Notes under the pieces: model-generated | What the model saw: only the letters and a program-made list of their open reading frames with translations | Database searches by the model: none | Told to the model about the DNA's origin: nothing | Shown: positions 27,373-36,611 of the stretch, in pieces | How positions within the stretch are numbered: position 1 is the first letter of the stretch | Layout: the number at the start of each line of letters is the position of its first letter | Assembly: GCF_947259345.1 (NCBI RefSeq) | Contig: NZ_CAMYLS010000029.1 | Span: forward strand, 27,993-91,992 | Reading direction: 5' to 3' | Length of the DNA: 64,000 bases | From: an uncultured Maricaulis sp. | Lineage (GTDB): Bacteria; Pseudomonadota; Alphaproteobacteria; Caulobacterales; Maricaulaceae | Program-made: the position numbers and the translations under genes

Positions 27373-27402
27373 CTTGTCATCCCCGCCGGGCGAGGCTCGA
27401 CG
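27373..27402. repeat. Family A repeat fragment
   Basis: CTTGTCATCCCCGCC is identical to the start of family A copy 2 and close to copy 3, followed by GGGCGAGGCTCGACGGG, a remnant hairpin arm. It lies in the 112-base gap between the MFS gene and the crotonase gene and is probably the residue of a degraded copy. Confidence 0.6.
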
Positions 27403-27431
27403 GGCAATGCCGATGCGTCACCGCAAACGGG

Positions 27432-28664
27432 TCAGTCACCCACCTGGAAGAGCTTGCCGCGCTCGGTCACGAAAACGATGCCGAGCGCCGTTGCCGCCAT
27501 CAGGGCCTGGCCGACGATCAGCGGTGTGGCGGTGCCGTCATAGAGCTGGCCGACATAGGCGCCGATGGCCGCCCCGATGACCCCTGTGATGAAGCCATAG
27601 ACGGCGGAGGCGGTACCGGCGACATGGCCGACCGGTTCCAGCGCCAGGGCCGAGAAATTCGCTGCGATCAGGCCGAGGAAGGCCATGGCCGCCGAGAGCA
27701 GGACCAGGAAGAGCACGAAATTGTCGATCCCGCTGGCGAGGATGACCGCGTGGATGGCGGAGATCGCGGTGAAAGCGATCAGGGCCCCGTGCGACAAGCG
27801 GCGCTGGCCAAGCCGCATCACCAGCTTGGAATTGACATAGCTCGACACGCCGATCCCGCCGGCAATCGCGGCGAAGGCAAAGGGGAAAGCCGTGTCCGAC
27901 AGGCCGAAATGGCCGACGAAGATCTGCTGTGATGAGCCGAGAAAGCCGTACAACCCACCAAAGAAGGGCGCGCCGGCCAGCGTATAACCGACCATGAGCC
28001 GGTGCCGGAACGTCTCCCTGAAGGCCGCCAGGAGCGGCTTCACGCGCAGGGCGACCCGGAATTCCGGGTGCAGGGTTTCCGGAAGGCGCACTTGCAGCCA
28101 CACCATCAATCCGGCCCCGAAGACGACCAGGAAGCCGAAAATCCAGCGCCAGGGTGCGATCATGAGAATGGCCTGGCCCAGCATCGGCGCGAGCACAGGG
28201 ACAGCCATGAAGGCGGTCATCACCATCGACATCACTTCGGCCATGCGGCGACCGGAGGTCAGGTCCCGCGCGATCGCGGTCACGATGACCCGGCAGGCTG
28301 CTGCGGCGGCGCCCTGGAAGAAGCGCGCGACCAGCAGGAGTTCGAATGTGGGCGTCAGCGTGCAGACCAGGCTGGTCAGGATGAAAAAGGCGAGTGCGCC
28401 CTGGATGACCAGCTTGCGACCGAAGCGGTCCGAGAGCGGGCCATAGATCAACTGGGCCGCGCCAAAGCCGATCAGATAGACGCCGATCACGAATTGCTGG
28501 TCATTCTCGGCCAGGACGCCGAGATCACCGGCGATATCGTCCAGCGCCGGCAACATCATGTCGATCGCCAGCGCCACCACGGCCGTCATGGCGACCAGCA
28601 GGGCGACAAGTTCTGTCAGCGACATCGGCAAGGCGTCGCCAGTGGCCTTATGCGGCTGGGTCAT
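27432..28664 (-). CDS. MFS transporter, Bcr/CflA drug-resistance subfamily
   Basis: About 410 residues from ATG 28664 (GGGAG seven bases upstream). Twelve membrane segments are expected. The signature between TM2 and TM3 is GPLSDRFGRKLVIQG, and the first helices include DMMLPALDDIAGDLGV, both typical of Bcr/CflA exporters, which use the proton gradient to expel drugs or metabolites. Substrate unknown. Single gene. Confidence 0.9.
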   Translation of the reverse strand: MTQPHKATGDALPMSLTELVALLVAMTAVVALAIDMMLPALDDIAGDLGVLAENDQQFVIGVYLIGFGAAQLIYGPLSDRFGRKLVIQGALAFFILTSLVCTLTPTFELLLVARFFQGAAAAACRVIVTAIARDLTSGRRMAEVMSMVMTAFMAVPVLAPMLGQAILMIAPWRWIFGFLVVFGAGLMVWLQVRLPETLHPEFRVALRVKPLLAAFRETFRHRLMVGYTLAGAPFFGGLYGFLGSSQQIFVGHFGLSDTAFPFAFAAIAGGIGVSSYVNSKLVMRLGQRRLSHGALIAFTAISAIHAVILASGIDNFVLFLVLLSAAMAFLGLIAANFSALALEPVGHVAGTASAVYGFITGVIGAAIGAYVGQLYDGTATPLIVGQALMAATALGIVFVTERGKLFQVGD

Positions 28665-28755
28665 GACGGGCTCCCGGGGAGCGATATGGAACCATACCGC
28701 CCGGGTGAAATGCGACTTCAGCGCATAAAGTGCAAGTCTTGCGGGTGTTTTTGGT

Positions 28756-29199
28756 TCAGACGCTCGAGGACGGATCGTAGAAGAGATGGGCCTGGAAGCT
28801 GGTGGCGATGCGATTGGCGCGTTCCAGGAAGGCCGCCTTGGCCGCGGGTGTGGCACCGATTTCATCCAGTGTCCGCTCGAACAAGGCCAGCCAGCGCCCG
28901 AAATGGTCCGGCGAGATCTGTGGCTTCAGCTTCATGTGCGCCGGCATGGGGCGACCGGCATAGCCGCCATCATGAAACACGATCGCTGACCAGAAGGACT
29001 TCATCGTTTCCAGATGCGGCCCCCAGTCACCGGGAATGGCGCGGGCGAAAACCGGCCCCAGCAAATCGTCACTACGGACATGCCCGTAGAAGGTCTCGAC
29101 CAGATCGGAAATCTGCTCGCGCGTGATGCCCATCTCCGCCGCCTCGGTACGGGCGGTCTGGCGGGCCTGGGTGACGCGGACGGGAATAGGTGACGACAT
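28756..29199 (-). CDS. Truncated haemoglobin, group III-like
   Basis: A 147-residue globin of the 2-over-2 type. The proximal histidine is H99 in SPDHFGRWLALFE; the helix B region is ETFYGHVRSDDLLGPVF; WSAIVFHDGGYAGRPMPAHM is the typical group III E-F stretch. Such proteins bind O2 or NO; the physiological role is unclear. It is on the minus strand with the MFS gene downstream and ychF upstream, and is probably transcribed alone. Confidence 0.88.
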   Translation of the reverse strand: MSSPIPVRVTQARQTARTEAAEMGITREQISDLVETFYGHVRSDDLLGPVFARAIPGDWGPHLETMKSFWSAIVFHDGGYAGRPMPAHMKLKPQISPDHFGRWLALFERTLDEIGATPAAKAAFLERANRIATSFQAHLFYDPSSSV

Positions 29200-29259
29200 G
29201 AGGCGGATGTAGGACGGCTTGCGCCGATGTACGATGTGACCGGTTGGCGCAGGCGCCGC

Positions 29260-30357
29260 TTAAACGTTGAACCGGAAGTGCAGGACGTCGCCATCCTTGA
29301 CGATGTAGTCCTTGCCTTCGGCGCGCATCTTGCCGGCTTCCTTGGCCGGAGCCTCACCGCCGCAGGCGATATAATCGTCATAGGCGATGGTTTCGGCGCG
29401 GATGAAGCCCTTCTCGAAATCACCATGGATGACGCCGGCCGCCTGCGGGGCGGTCCAGCCCTCGCGGATGGTCCAGGCGCGGGCTTCTTTCGGGCCGGCG
29501 GTGAAATAGGTCTGCAGGCCCAGGAGCGAATAGCCGGTATGGATCAGCCGGTCGAGGCCGGGCTCTTCCAGACCGATCGCCTCCATGTATTCGTCGCGTT
29601 CCTCATTTTCCAGCAGCGCCAGCTCGCTCTCGATCTTGGCCGAGATGACCACGGCCTGGGCGCCTTCCTCGGCAGCCCGCTTGAGGACAATCTCGGAATA
29701 GGCATTGCCGGTCCCGGCGCTTTCCTCATCGACATTGGCGATGAAGAGGACCGGCTTGGTGGTCAAAAGCTGCAGGCCGCGCCAGGCCTTGCGGTCATCT
29801 TTGGATATCTCGGCAAAGCGCGCGGGTCGGCCCGCATTGAGCTGTTCCAGCGCCACATCGATCAGGGTGAGGCCGGCCTTGGCCTCCTTGTCGCCCGACT
29901 TGGCCCGTTTCTCGAGGCCGGCCTTGCGCTTTTCCAGGCTTTCCAGATCGGCCAGCATCAGTTCGGTCTCGACGGTTTCGAGATCGGCAAGCGGGTCGAT
30001 CCTGTTGTTCACATGGGTGATGTCGTCATCGTCGAAACAGCGCAGCACATAGGCGATGGCGTCGGTCTCGCGGATATTGGCGAGGAATTGATTGCCCAGG
30101 CCCTCGCCCTTGGAGGCGCCTTCGACCAGGCCGGCAATGTCGACGAAATTCATCCGCGCCGGCAGGATTTCCTTCGAGCCGGCGATCTCGGCCAACTTGG
30201 CCAGGCGCGGTTCGGGCACAGCGACATCCCCGACATTCGGCTCGATCGTGCAGAAGGGATAATTCGCGGCCTGCGCCGCCGCTGTCTGGGTGAGCGCATT
30301 GAACAGAGTCGACTTGCCGACGTTCGGAAGCCCGACGATGCCGCATTTGAATCCCAT
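29260..30357 (-). CDS. ychF: Redox-regulated ATPase YchF (OLA1 family)
   Basis: A 365-residue Obg-like ATPase. G1 is GLPNVGKST (9-17). The G4 position reads [11 protein letters not shown], with NxxE instead of NKxD, which explains ATP rather than GTP preference in this family. A C-terminal TGS domain is present: [20 protein letters not shown] and later [18 protein letters not shown]. The start is [11 protein letters not shown] at 30357. It closes the prs/rplY/pth/ychF order on this strand; a family A repeat lies upstream, between it and pth. Confidence 0.95.
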   Translation of the reverse strand: MGFKCGIVGLPNVGKSTLFNALTQTAAAQAANYPFCTIEPNVGDVAVPEPRLAKLAEIAGSKEILPARMNFVDIAGLVEGASKGEGLGNQFLANIRETDAIAYVLRCFDDDDITHVNNRIDPLADLETVETELMLADLESLEKRKAGLEKRAKSGDKEAKAGLTLIDVALEQLNAGRPARFAEISKDDRKAWRGLQLLTTKPVLFIANVDEESAGTGNAYSEIVLKRAAEEGAQAVVISAKIESELALLENEERDEYMEAIGLEEPGLDRLIHTGYSLLGLQTYFTAGPKEARAWTIREGWTAPQAAGVIHGDFEKGFIRAETIAYDDYIACGGEAPAKEAGKMRAEGKDYIVKDGDVLHFRFNV

Positions 30358-30453
30358 GATGGATATCCCTCGCTGGTACGAGCGCGCCTTATAAGAAGAA
30401 TGCAGCGCGGGGTCGATGGGCTTGTCAGTGGGTCTCGCTTGCCGGGGACTCAC

Positions 30454-30573
30454 CTTGTCATCCCCGCTGAATGTCCGGCGAAGGCCGGACGCAAGGCCGG
30501 GACCTCGATGTTCGAACACCTAGGTCCCTGATCTCCGCCCGGCTCGAGGCCGGGCGTGCGTCAGGGATGACAA
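30454..30573 (+). repeat. Intergenic composite palindrome, family A copy 3 (full)
   Basis: CTTGTCATCCC at 30454 pairs with GGGATGACAA ending at 30573. The hairpins are TCCGGCGAAGGCCGGA and GCCCGGCTCGAGGCCGGGC; the centre ATGTTCGAACACC is palindromic around TTCGAA. It lies in the pth-ychF gap, in the same orientation as copy 2. Confidence 0.88.
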
Positions 30574-30586
30574 CGCCGAGAGCGCC

Positions 30587-31189
30587 TCAATCCGCCTCCG
30601 GACCGCGTTTCACCACCTCCGGCGCGGGTGCCTTGTGCGTGACGCGGGTCTGGAAGGCGTCGTAATCGCCAGCCGCCAGCAGGTCGAGGCTGTCGGCGAT
30701 GGCATCGAGCAGGTCGATCAGCCAGGCTTCTTCGGCCTTGGCGAAGTCGGACAGGACATAGCCGGTGACGCGATTGCGGTCGCCGGGATGGCCGATGCCG
30801 ATACGGGCGCGGCGGAAGTCGGGGCCGAGCTGGCTGGTGATCGACTTGATGCCGTTATTGCCGGCGGCACCGCCGCCCATTTTCATGCGAAACTTGCCCG
30901 GCGCCAGGTCGAGCTCGTCATGGAAGACGATGATGTCCTCCGGCTTCACCCTGTAGAAGGCGGCCGCAGCGCCGACCGAATTGCCGGCATTATTGTAGAA
31001 GGTCTGCGGTTTGAGCAGGAGGAGTTTGTTCGAGCCGATGACCAGCTCGGTGGCGAGACCATGAAAGCGTTTGCGCCACGGACCGGCGCTCCAGGCATGC
31101 GCGATGATGTCCATCGCCATGAAGCCGACATTGTGCCGGTTGCGCAGGTATTTGGGCTCGTAATTGCCGAGGCCGGCCAGGATCTTCAT
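30587..31189 (-). CDS. pth: Peptidyl-tRNA hydrolase
   Basis: A 200-residue Pth. MKILAGLGNYEPKYLRNRHN contains the catalytic asparagine and histidine (N9, H19); PQTFYNNAGNSV, FHDELDLAPGKFRMKMGG and GNNGIKSITSQLG complete the family pattern. It frees tRNA from prematurely dropped peptides. The start at 31189 matches the family N-terminus exactly. It follows rplY on the same strand by 106 bases. Confidence 0.95.
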   Translation of the reverse strand: MKILAGLGNYEPKYLRNRHNVGFMAMDIIAHAWSAGPWRKRFHGLATELVIGSNKLLLLKPQTFYNNAGNSVGAAAAFYRVKPEDIIVFHDELDLAPGKFRMKMGGGAAGNNGIKSITSQLGPDFRRARIGIGHPGDRNRVTGYVLSDFAKAEEAWLIDLLDAIADSLDLLAAGDYDAFQTRVTHKAPAPEVVKRGPEAD

Positions 31190-31295
31190 CGCGCGGTCTC
31201 CCCACAGGACCGGCAAACATCTGCCGGATACGAAATCAGCGAAGCCATGGTGTGGCCTCGCTGATCCCAATTCCAGTGCTGAAAAGCGAAGGAGC

Positions 31296-31943
31296 TTACT
31301 CCTCGTCGCCCTTCTGCTTGATGGCTTCCGGCTCTTCCGGCGTCTCGTCCGTCTCTTCTTCCGCATCCGTCAGGACGGCGCGCGACCCCTGCAGGGTGGC
31401 GACGGTGAAGTCACGGTCGGTGATGGTCGGGACCACGCCCTTCGGCAGTTTGATGGCCGAGATGTGCAGCGAATCGCCAATGTCCAGGCCGGTCAGGTCA
31501 GCTTCGACCGATTCCGGAATGGAGCCGGCCGGGCAGAGCAGCTCGACATCGTGACGCACGATGTTGAGCACGCCGCCGCGCTTCAGGGCCGGGCAGGCGT
31601 CTTCATTGATGAAGTTCACCGGCACATCGACATTGATCTTGGTGTCTTCGTCGACGCGATACAGGTCGATATGCATGGCCTGGTCGGATACCGGGTGGAA
31701 CTGGATGTCCCGGGCGATGACCGTCTGGCGCTTACCTTCGTGATCGATCTCGATCATGTTGGACAGGAAGTGACCGCCCAGCAGAGCCTTGCGGATTTCA
31801 TTGCCGCGCAGGGTGACCGAAACCGGCTCGAGCTTGCCGCCATAGACGATCCCCGGAACCAGGTCTTCACGGCGGGCAGCGCGAGCCGCGCCCTTGCCAG
31901 TGCCTTCACGAACGTCGACGGTGAGAACGATGTTGGAGCTCAT
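31296..31943 (-). CDS. rplY: 50S ribosomal protein L25/general stress protein Ctc
   Basis: A 215-residue two-domain L25 (Ctc type). The N-terminal 5S rRNA-binding domain has REGTGKGAARAARREDLVPG and IVYGGKLEPVSV; the C-terminal TL5-like domain has HDVELLCPAGSIPESVEADL followed by GDSLHISAIKLPKGV. The C-terminal tail is strongly acidic (EEETDETPEEPE). It is followed by pth. AAGGA lies 11 bases before the ATG; a hairpin lies in its leader at 31968-32001. Confidence 0.93.
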   Translation of the reverse strand: MSSNIVLTVDVREGTGKGAARAARREDLVPGIVYGGKLEPVSVTLRGNEIRKALLGGHFLSNMIEIDHEGKRQTVIARDIQFHPVSDQAMHIDLYRVDEDTKINVDVPVNFINEDACPALKRGGVLNIVRHDVELLCPAGSIPESVEADLTGLDIGDSLHISAIKLPKGVVPTITDRDFTVATLQGSRAVLTDAEEETDETPEEPEAIKQKGDEE

Positions 31944-31967
31944 CGGTCCAGATCCTTAAATGCAAAC

Positions 31968-32001
31968 GCCGCCCCCAGCCGGTTTTGCCCCGGCGGGCGG
32001 C
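31968..32001 (-). promoter_or_regulatory. Hairpin in the rplY leader
   Basis: GCCGCCC (31968-31974) pairs with GGGCGGC (31995-32001), with extra pairing CCGG/CCGG inside, located 25-58 bases before the rplY start. It may be a terminator of the upstream small-protein genes or a leader structure; on the minus strand no T-run follows, so simple termination is less likely. Confidence 0.4.
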
Positions 32002-32117
32002 GATCTATCCAGGCTTGATGCCACAGTGTTATTTCGAGCGGCGGGCTATAGCCGATCCAAACGCCCCACGCAACAGCGCTGCACGGGAAGAGTCAGCGAT
32101 TGGCAGCCCTGTCCCGG

Positions 32118-32600
32118 TCAGCCGCGCATCGCAAAGTCGAAGCGGGTCTCGCATCCGGTGGCATAATTGGCCGGAGCGGTGTCATTCCAGGCATAGCGCC
32201 AGGTTTCGATCGCGCTGGCCGCTGGCAGGACCGCGTCGCGCGTCGCGCCATGATCCAGATCCTCGAGATCGCCGCCATATCGAATGTTTTTTGTGGTCCC
32301 GTCCGGGCCGATATCGAAACGCATATGGATCTGCCGCGGGGCCGAACTCTGACCGATGTACATGAAATAGGCGAGCTCTTCCGGGAAATCCGGAGCGGGT
32401 CTGTCGACTATCGTCATGTGCTCACCAGCCTCGGCGCAGATCAGCGCGGTGTGAGGCGGCTCGACCGGATTGAGGGTCCCTCCGAAATGGACGAGTTGCT
32501 GGCTGGCGCAGGCGGCAAGTGTGACGGCCAGCAAGGTCGAAATTAGGACGATGCGGGGCGGACAGCTTTGTATCGATTGGGATGAATTGACGCGGATCAT
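32118..32600 (-). CDS. Lipoprotein with TonB C-terminal-like domain, putative
   Basis: A 160-residue protein. The lipobox LAAC has its cysteine at residue 31. The C-terminal half, with IHMRFDIGPDGTTKNIRYGG, an L-D-H-G-loop and SAIETWRYAW, follows the pattern of the TonB C-terminal beta-alpha-beta fold (RFxIxxDGxxxxxxV...A..A..xWRY). There is no proline-rich spacer, so it is not a full TonB; a stand-alone periplasmic member is inferred. Its ATG overlaps the stop of the upstream EF-hand protein gene (ATGA), so both are co-translated. Confidence 0.62.
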   Translation of the reverse strand: MIRVNSSQSIQSCPPRIVLISTLLAVTLAACASQQLVHFGGTLNPVEPPHTALICAEAGEHMTIVDRPAPDFPEELAYFMYIGQSSAPRQIHMRFDIGPDGTTKNIRYGGDLEDLDHGATRDAVLPAASAIETWRYAWNDTAPANYATGCETRFDFAMRG

Positions 32601-33028
32601 TCCGGAGCCTCAGCCCGGCCCTCGCGCAGCGGTGCCATGAAGGGGTCTGACCGCGCGGTGCGCGCCACCGCCCAATCTTCCGGACTGAAGCCGACCGGGG
32701 CACCATCAAGGAAGATGTGCTCATAGCCGTCGACGACCTGATCACCATTGCAGTCGGGACCTTCCAAAAGGGATCGGAAGGTAACGTCTGCATTCAGGCC
32801 GGCGGCACGGGCCTCCGCGATGAGGGCTTCATGACTGGCGACAGCCTCGGCCTCTGACTGGATTCCAACTCTCAATTCCTGTCGAAGGATAACGCCAAGC
32901 TGCGGATCTGCGATGCGGTCAACGGTGTTCCAGACCTTGGGGCAGCTGTTGTCCGCGTCGGCCGAGAACGGGCCGACGGTCGATAAGCCTGCCGCAACCA
33001 ATATTGCCGCGCAAAACCGAATACGCAT
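32597..33028 (-). CDS. Exported small protein with one EF-hand-like loop
   Basis: About 143 residues from ATG 33028 (MRIRFCAAILVAAGL); ATGs at 33040 and 33070 are alternatives. A signal peptide ends near SADADNS. Near the C-terminus DCNGDQVVDGYE has D-x-N-x-D-x-x-x-D-x-x-E spacing, a calcium-binding EF-hand loop. The rest shows no family I know. Coupled to the lipoprotein gene downstream; the pair sits between prs and rplY, which are commonly adjacent in other bacteria. Confidence 0.62.
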   Translation of the reverse strand: MRIRFCAAILVAAGLSTVGPFSADADNSCPKVWNTVDRIADPQLGVILRQELRVGIQSEAEAVASHEALIAEARAAGLNADVTFRSLLEGPDCNGDQVVDGYEHIFLDGAPVGFSPEDWAVARTARSDPFMAPLREGRAEAPE

Positions 33029-33094
33029 CCTGACCCCCATGACAATCGGGGTGATTTTAACGGGAATCAAAGTGGCGGCGCAACCTTTGCGCGG

Positions 33095-34027
33095 CTAGTC
33101 GAACAGTTTCGACACCGACTCGTCATTGGCGATGCGGCGGATGGCTTCGCCGAGCAGCGGGGCGACGGAGAGGCGGCGCACTTTCGGGGTTTCGGTCGAG
33201 CCCGGAGGCGGAACGATCGAATCGGTGACCACGAGCTCGCGCAGTTTCGACTTGGCGATGCGGCCCTGGGCGTCATTCGACAAGACGCCATGGGTGACAT
33301 AGGCGGAGACTTCCACGGCCCCCTTTTCCAGCAGCGCGTCGGCGGCATTCACCAGCGTGCCACCACTGTCGCACATATCGTCGAACAGGATGCAGCGACG
33401 GCCTTCCACTTCACCGATGATATTCATCACCTCGGCGACACCGGCCTTGGGGCGGCGCTTGTCGACAATGGCGATCTCGGCGTCGAGCAGTTTGGCCAGG
33501 GCGCGGGCGCGGACAACTCCGCCCACATCCGGCGAGACGATCAGCAGATTGTCGGTTTCGTAGTGCCGGCGGATATCGGCCTCCATCACCTTTGTGGCGA
33601 AGAGATTGTCCGTCGGGATATCGAAAAAGCCCTGGATCTGGCCGGCATGCAGATCGACCGTGAGAACCCGGTGGGCGCCAGCCTTGGCGATCAGATTGGC
33701 GACCAGCTTGGCCGAGATCGGGGTCCGGCCACCGGTCTTCCGGTCCTGCCGGGCATAGCCGAAATAGGGGATGACGGCGGTGATCCGGCGGGCACTGGCG
33801 CGCACCAGCGCGTCAATGCAGATCAGCAATTCCATCAAATGGTCATTGGCCGGATAGGAGGTCGATTGCAGGACGAAAACGTCCTCGCCGCGCACATTCT
33901 CGTCGATCCGCACGAAGATCTCGCCATCGGCGAAACGTTCGATCTCGCTGGCGGTCAAGGGTGCGTCGAGATAGTCAGCGATGGACCGGGACAGGTCCTG
34001 GTTGGCAGTGCCCGACATCAGCTTCAT
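33095..34027 (-). CDS. prs: Ribose-phosphate pyrophosphokinase
   Basis: A 310-residue PRPP synthetase. [20 protein letters not shown] is the family start (ATG 34027, GGGGGT upstream). The ATP loop [27 protein letters not shown], and the ribose-5-phosphate loop [16 protein letters not shown] are all present. It makes PRPP, which is used by apt, the Hpt-like enzyme and nadC in this window. Confidence 0.95.
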   Translation of the reverse strand: MKLMSGTANQDLSRSIADYLDAPLTASEIERFADGEIFVRIDENVRGEDVFVLQSTSYPANDHLMELLICIDALVRASARRITAVIPYFGYARQDRKTGGRTPISAKLVANLIAKAGAHRVLTVDLHAGQIQGFFDIPTDNLFATKVMEADIRRHYETDNLLIVSPDVGGVVRARALAKLLDAEIAIVDKRRPKAGVAEVMNIIGEVEGRRCILFDDMCDSGGTLVNAADALLEKGAVEVSAYVTHGVLSNDAQGRIAKSKLRELVVTDSIVPPPGSTETPKVRRLSVAPLLGEAIRRIANDESVSKLFD

Positions 34028-34100
34028 CGTTTCGACCCCCGAGTCTTTAGAAACCGCGGGCTGCTTAACAGAGGCACGCCGGGGATTGAAGCTGAAATGA

Positions 34101-35189
34101 TCAGCCTGCGGAGAATCCCGGCGGGAGTGGCAGTTCGGCACTGTCCAGACAGACCAGTTTGAACAGCTCTCCCATCTGCTCTTTATCGGTCAAACGCCAG
34201 ATTTGTCTCGCGATTTCCGCGCGCTTGCCGGGTTGTGACTGGCTCAGTGCTGCCGCGCGGGCTTCCAGGCCGAGACCCATCAGCCAGGCGCCCTGGGCTT
34301 CCGGACCGTAAACCGTCAATCCGGCGTCCCGCCCTGCCTGCAAAAGGGATTCGAAGTCGACGCGCGCGGTCAGGTCGGCGGTGCCCGGCGCCGCCAAGGG
34401 CGGTTGTTTCTTATGAGCGCGAATGGCCTGCAGCGTATCGCCGATCTCGCTCTGCGCCGGGCCATAATCGATGAAGAGGGCGCGGCCGGGCTGGTCGTCA
34501 AAGCGGGCAGCGATCTGGTCGACGACCTGGCGGTCCCCCGGGCGCAGCTCGACCAGGGCGCCATCGTCAGCTTCGCGCAGCCGTTCCGGGATCAGGGCCT
34601 CGTCCTCGCCCAGCGGCGGGCCGAGCACGAAGACAAAATCATCATCATCGTCCGGATTCAGACCGACCAGACGCTCATGCCAGACGTCCTCATGGCGCAG
34701 GGCCTGGCGCACGGGCAGGCAGTCAAGAAATTCATTGCCCAGAATGATGGAGGGGCCGGGCGCAACCGCCTCGAGCCGGTCGACCCAGCGGATCTGCGCA
34801 CCGGACGGGCCCAGCGTCTGGGCCTGGACGGCCTTCAAGGCGGCGCTGGCCTCGATCAGGACGACCTCGGCGGCGTCCATGAAGCCCGGCACAGTGCGCG
34901 CTGCACGCAGGGCGTCGGCCATCATGGTGCCGCGTCCCGGTCCCATTTCGATCAGTTTGAGCGTGTCCGGCCGGCCCATGTCGAGCCAGGTCTGGGCCGC
35001 GACCAGGCCCAGCAGCTCGCCGAACATCTGGCTGATTTCCGGCGCGGTGATGAAATCCGCCCCGGCCCCGATCGGGTCCTTGGTGGCATAGAAGCCGTGC
35101 CGCGGATCAAACAGGGCCTCGGTCATGAAGGCGGCAATCGACAGCGGGCCGCCCGACCGGATGCGGTCGCGAAGCGTGTCGGCAATCAT
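34101..35189 (-). CDS. MidA/NDUFAF7-family SAM-dependent methyltransferase
   Basis: About 362 residues. The family order is clear: [36 protein letters not shown], the SAM motif [28 protein letters not shown] and FIDYGPA. The mitochondrial relative NDUFAF7 methylates an arginine in complex I; a protein-arginine methyltransferase role is inferred here. Its ATG at 35189 overlaps the lgt stop (ATGA), so it is coupled to lgt, an arrangement common in alphaproteobacteria. Confidence 0.9.
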   Translation of the reverse strand: MIADTLRDRIRSGGPLSIAAFMTEALFDPRHGFYATKDPIGAGADFITAPEISQMFGELLGLVAAQTWLDMGRPDTLKLIEMGPGRGTMMADALRAARTVPGFMDAAEVVLIEASAALKAVQAQTLGPSGAQIRWVDRLEAVAPGPSIILGNEFLDCLPVRQALRHEDVWHERLVGLNPDDDDDFVFVLGPPLGEDEALIPERLREADDGALVELRPGDRQVVDQIAARFDDQPGRALFIDYGPAQSEIGDTLQAIRAHKKQPPLAAPGTADLTARVDFESLLQAGRDAGLTVYGPEAQGAWLMGLGLEARAAALSQSQPGKRAEIARQIWRLTDKEQMGELFKLVCLDSAELPLPPGFSAG

Positions 35190-36076
35190 GGCTTGGACGG
35201 GGTCTCGCTCTTGAGGGCGCGATGGATCAGCCAGACGCCGGCAATGATCATCGGAATGGACAGGATCATGCCCATGGTGATGTAGCCGCGCAGCGCTTCC
35301 GGCATGTAGAGATCCGGCTCGCGCACCTGCTCCAGCGAGGTCCGGAACAGGCCGTAAAAGAGCAGGAAGAGACCGGCATTCAGGCCCGGCTTCTCGAGCG
35401 AGCGGAATTTCCAGGTCGCGACATTGATGATGGCGAAGAGCAGCACGCCTTCCAGCGCCGCCTCGTAGAGCTGGCTGGGATGGCGCAGGGCGCATTGCGG
35501 GTCATTGGCGAAGCGCATGGCCCAGGGCACATCGGTCGGACGGCCCCAGAGCTCGCCATTGATGAAGTTTGCCAGACGGCCGAAGAGCAGGCCCAGCGGG
35601 GTGACCACGGCGGCGGCATCGCCGATCCGCATCAGGTCCAGCTTCTGGCCGCGCGCAAACCACCACAGCGCCAGCGAGACGCCGATCAGTCCGCCATGGA
35701 AGGACATGCCGCCATCGGTGATGCCCAGCACGATGTCCAGCGGCCGCTCCCAGATCATGTCCGGCATGTAAAAGAGGACAAAGCCCAGTCGACCGCCGGC
35801 AATCACACCCAGCGTCGCCCAGATCAAAAGGTCATCGACCTGTGGCTCGGTGAAGGGCGATTTGGGCTTCTTCTTGCCCGGCGCATGCCACAGTGCGGGA
35901 CGGCGGGCGAGAGCGACCATATAGCGCCAGCCCAGCATCAGACCGGCGATATAGGCGAGCGCATACCAGCGCAGGGCGAACCAGATCGAGTCCTGGCTTC
36001 CGAAGGCGAATCCGTCCGGTCCGATCGAAAACAGGACGGGGTCGATCAGGTCAAAGCTTGGCGGGCAATACTGCAT
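35186..36076 (-). CDS. lgt: Prolipoprotein diacylglyceryl transferase
   Basis: A 296-residue inner-membrane enzyme with about seven membrane segments and the Lgt signature LLFGRLANFINGELWGRP, plus GGMSFHGGLIGVSLALWW with the essential histidine, and HPSQLYEAALEG. It transfers diacylglycerol from phosphatidylglycerol to the lipobox cysteine of prolipoproteins (such as the lipoprotein at 32118). Divergent from ubiK. Confidence 0.96.
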   Translation of the reverse strand: MQYCPPSFDLIDPVLFSIGPDGFAFGSQDSIWFALRWYALAYIAGLMLGWRYMVALARRPALWHAPGKKKPKSPFTEPQVDDLLIWATLGVIAGGRLGFVLFYMPDMIWERPLDIVLGITDGGMSFHGGLIGVSLALWWFARGQKLDLMRIGDAAAVVTPLGLLFGRLANFINGELWGRPTDVPWAMRFANDPQCALRHPSQLYEAALEGVLLFAIINVATWKFRSLEKPGLNAGLFLLFYGLFRTSLEQVREPDLYMPEALRGYITMGMILSIPMIIAGVWLIHRALKSETPSKP

Positions 36077-36188
36077 GGTGTACTCGGCTCATGGCTCGGC
36101 GAGGTGCAGCTGTGACGGAACAGCGCGTTGCGCTTTTCGGGCCAGAGCCGCATATAGGCGATGTTGAACACTCTAATGGCTTTCTTTG

Positions 36189-36506
36189 ATGCAAACGCGC
36201 AACCCGCTTCTGAATGATTTTGCTGATCTCATGACCGACGCCTTTGGCGCGGCACAGGCGATGGGCGAAGAGGCGCGCTCGGTTTTCCGGGCCCGCGCTG
36301 ATCGCATGGTCGCCGAGATGGACCTGGTTACGCGCGAGGAATTCGACGCCGTGAAAGCCGCCCTGGACGCCTCACAGGATGAGGTGGCCGCCCTGACCAA
36401 GCGCCTCGAGGCGCTGGAGGCCGCCGCCAAGCCGAAGCCGGCGACCCGCAAGAAAACGACCGCTGCCAAACCGGCAGCCAGCAAGGCCAAGACCAAGAAG
36501 GCCTGA
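36189..36506 (+). CDS. ubiK: UbiK/BMFP-domain accessory factor
   Basis: A 105-residue protein: an amphipathic N-terminus (NPLLNDFADLMTDAFGAAQ), a coiled-coil with REEFDAVKAALDASQDEVAA and LTKRLEALEAA, and a lysine/alanine-rich tail. This is the BMFP/UbiK layout; in enterobacteria UbiK assists the UbiJ ubiquinone-synthesis complex, and the family also affects membranes. The start is the ATG at 36189; a TTG one codon upstream is less likely. A terminator follows. Confidence 0.8.
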   Translation: MQTRNPLLNDFADLMTDAFGAAQAMGEEARSVFRARADRMVAEMDLVTREEFDAVKAALDASQDEVAALTKRLEALEAAAKPKPATRKKTTAAKPAASKAKTKKA

Positions 36507-36518
36507 CTTTCCTGAACA

Positions 36519-36538
36519 CGCGCCAAGCGCGCTTTTTA
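36519..36538 (+). terminator. Rho-independent terminator after ubiK
   Basis: CGCGC (36519-36523) pairs with GCGCG (36527-36531) across a 3-base loop and is followed by CTTTTTATT. The stem is short but very GC-rich and the T-run is clear. Confidence 0.65.
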
Positions 36539-36611
36539 TTGCGCCTGACGCGGCGCAGACATACCGTCATGGCACGGTGTGAGTCGCCGCGCAGACGATG
36601 GAGCCACTTCG

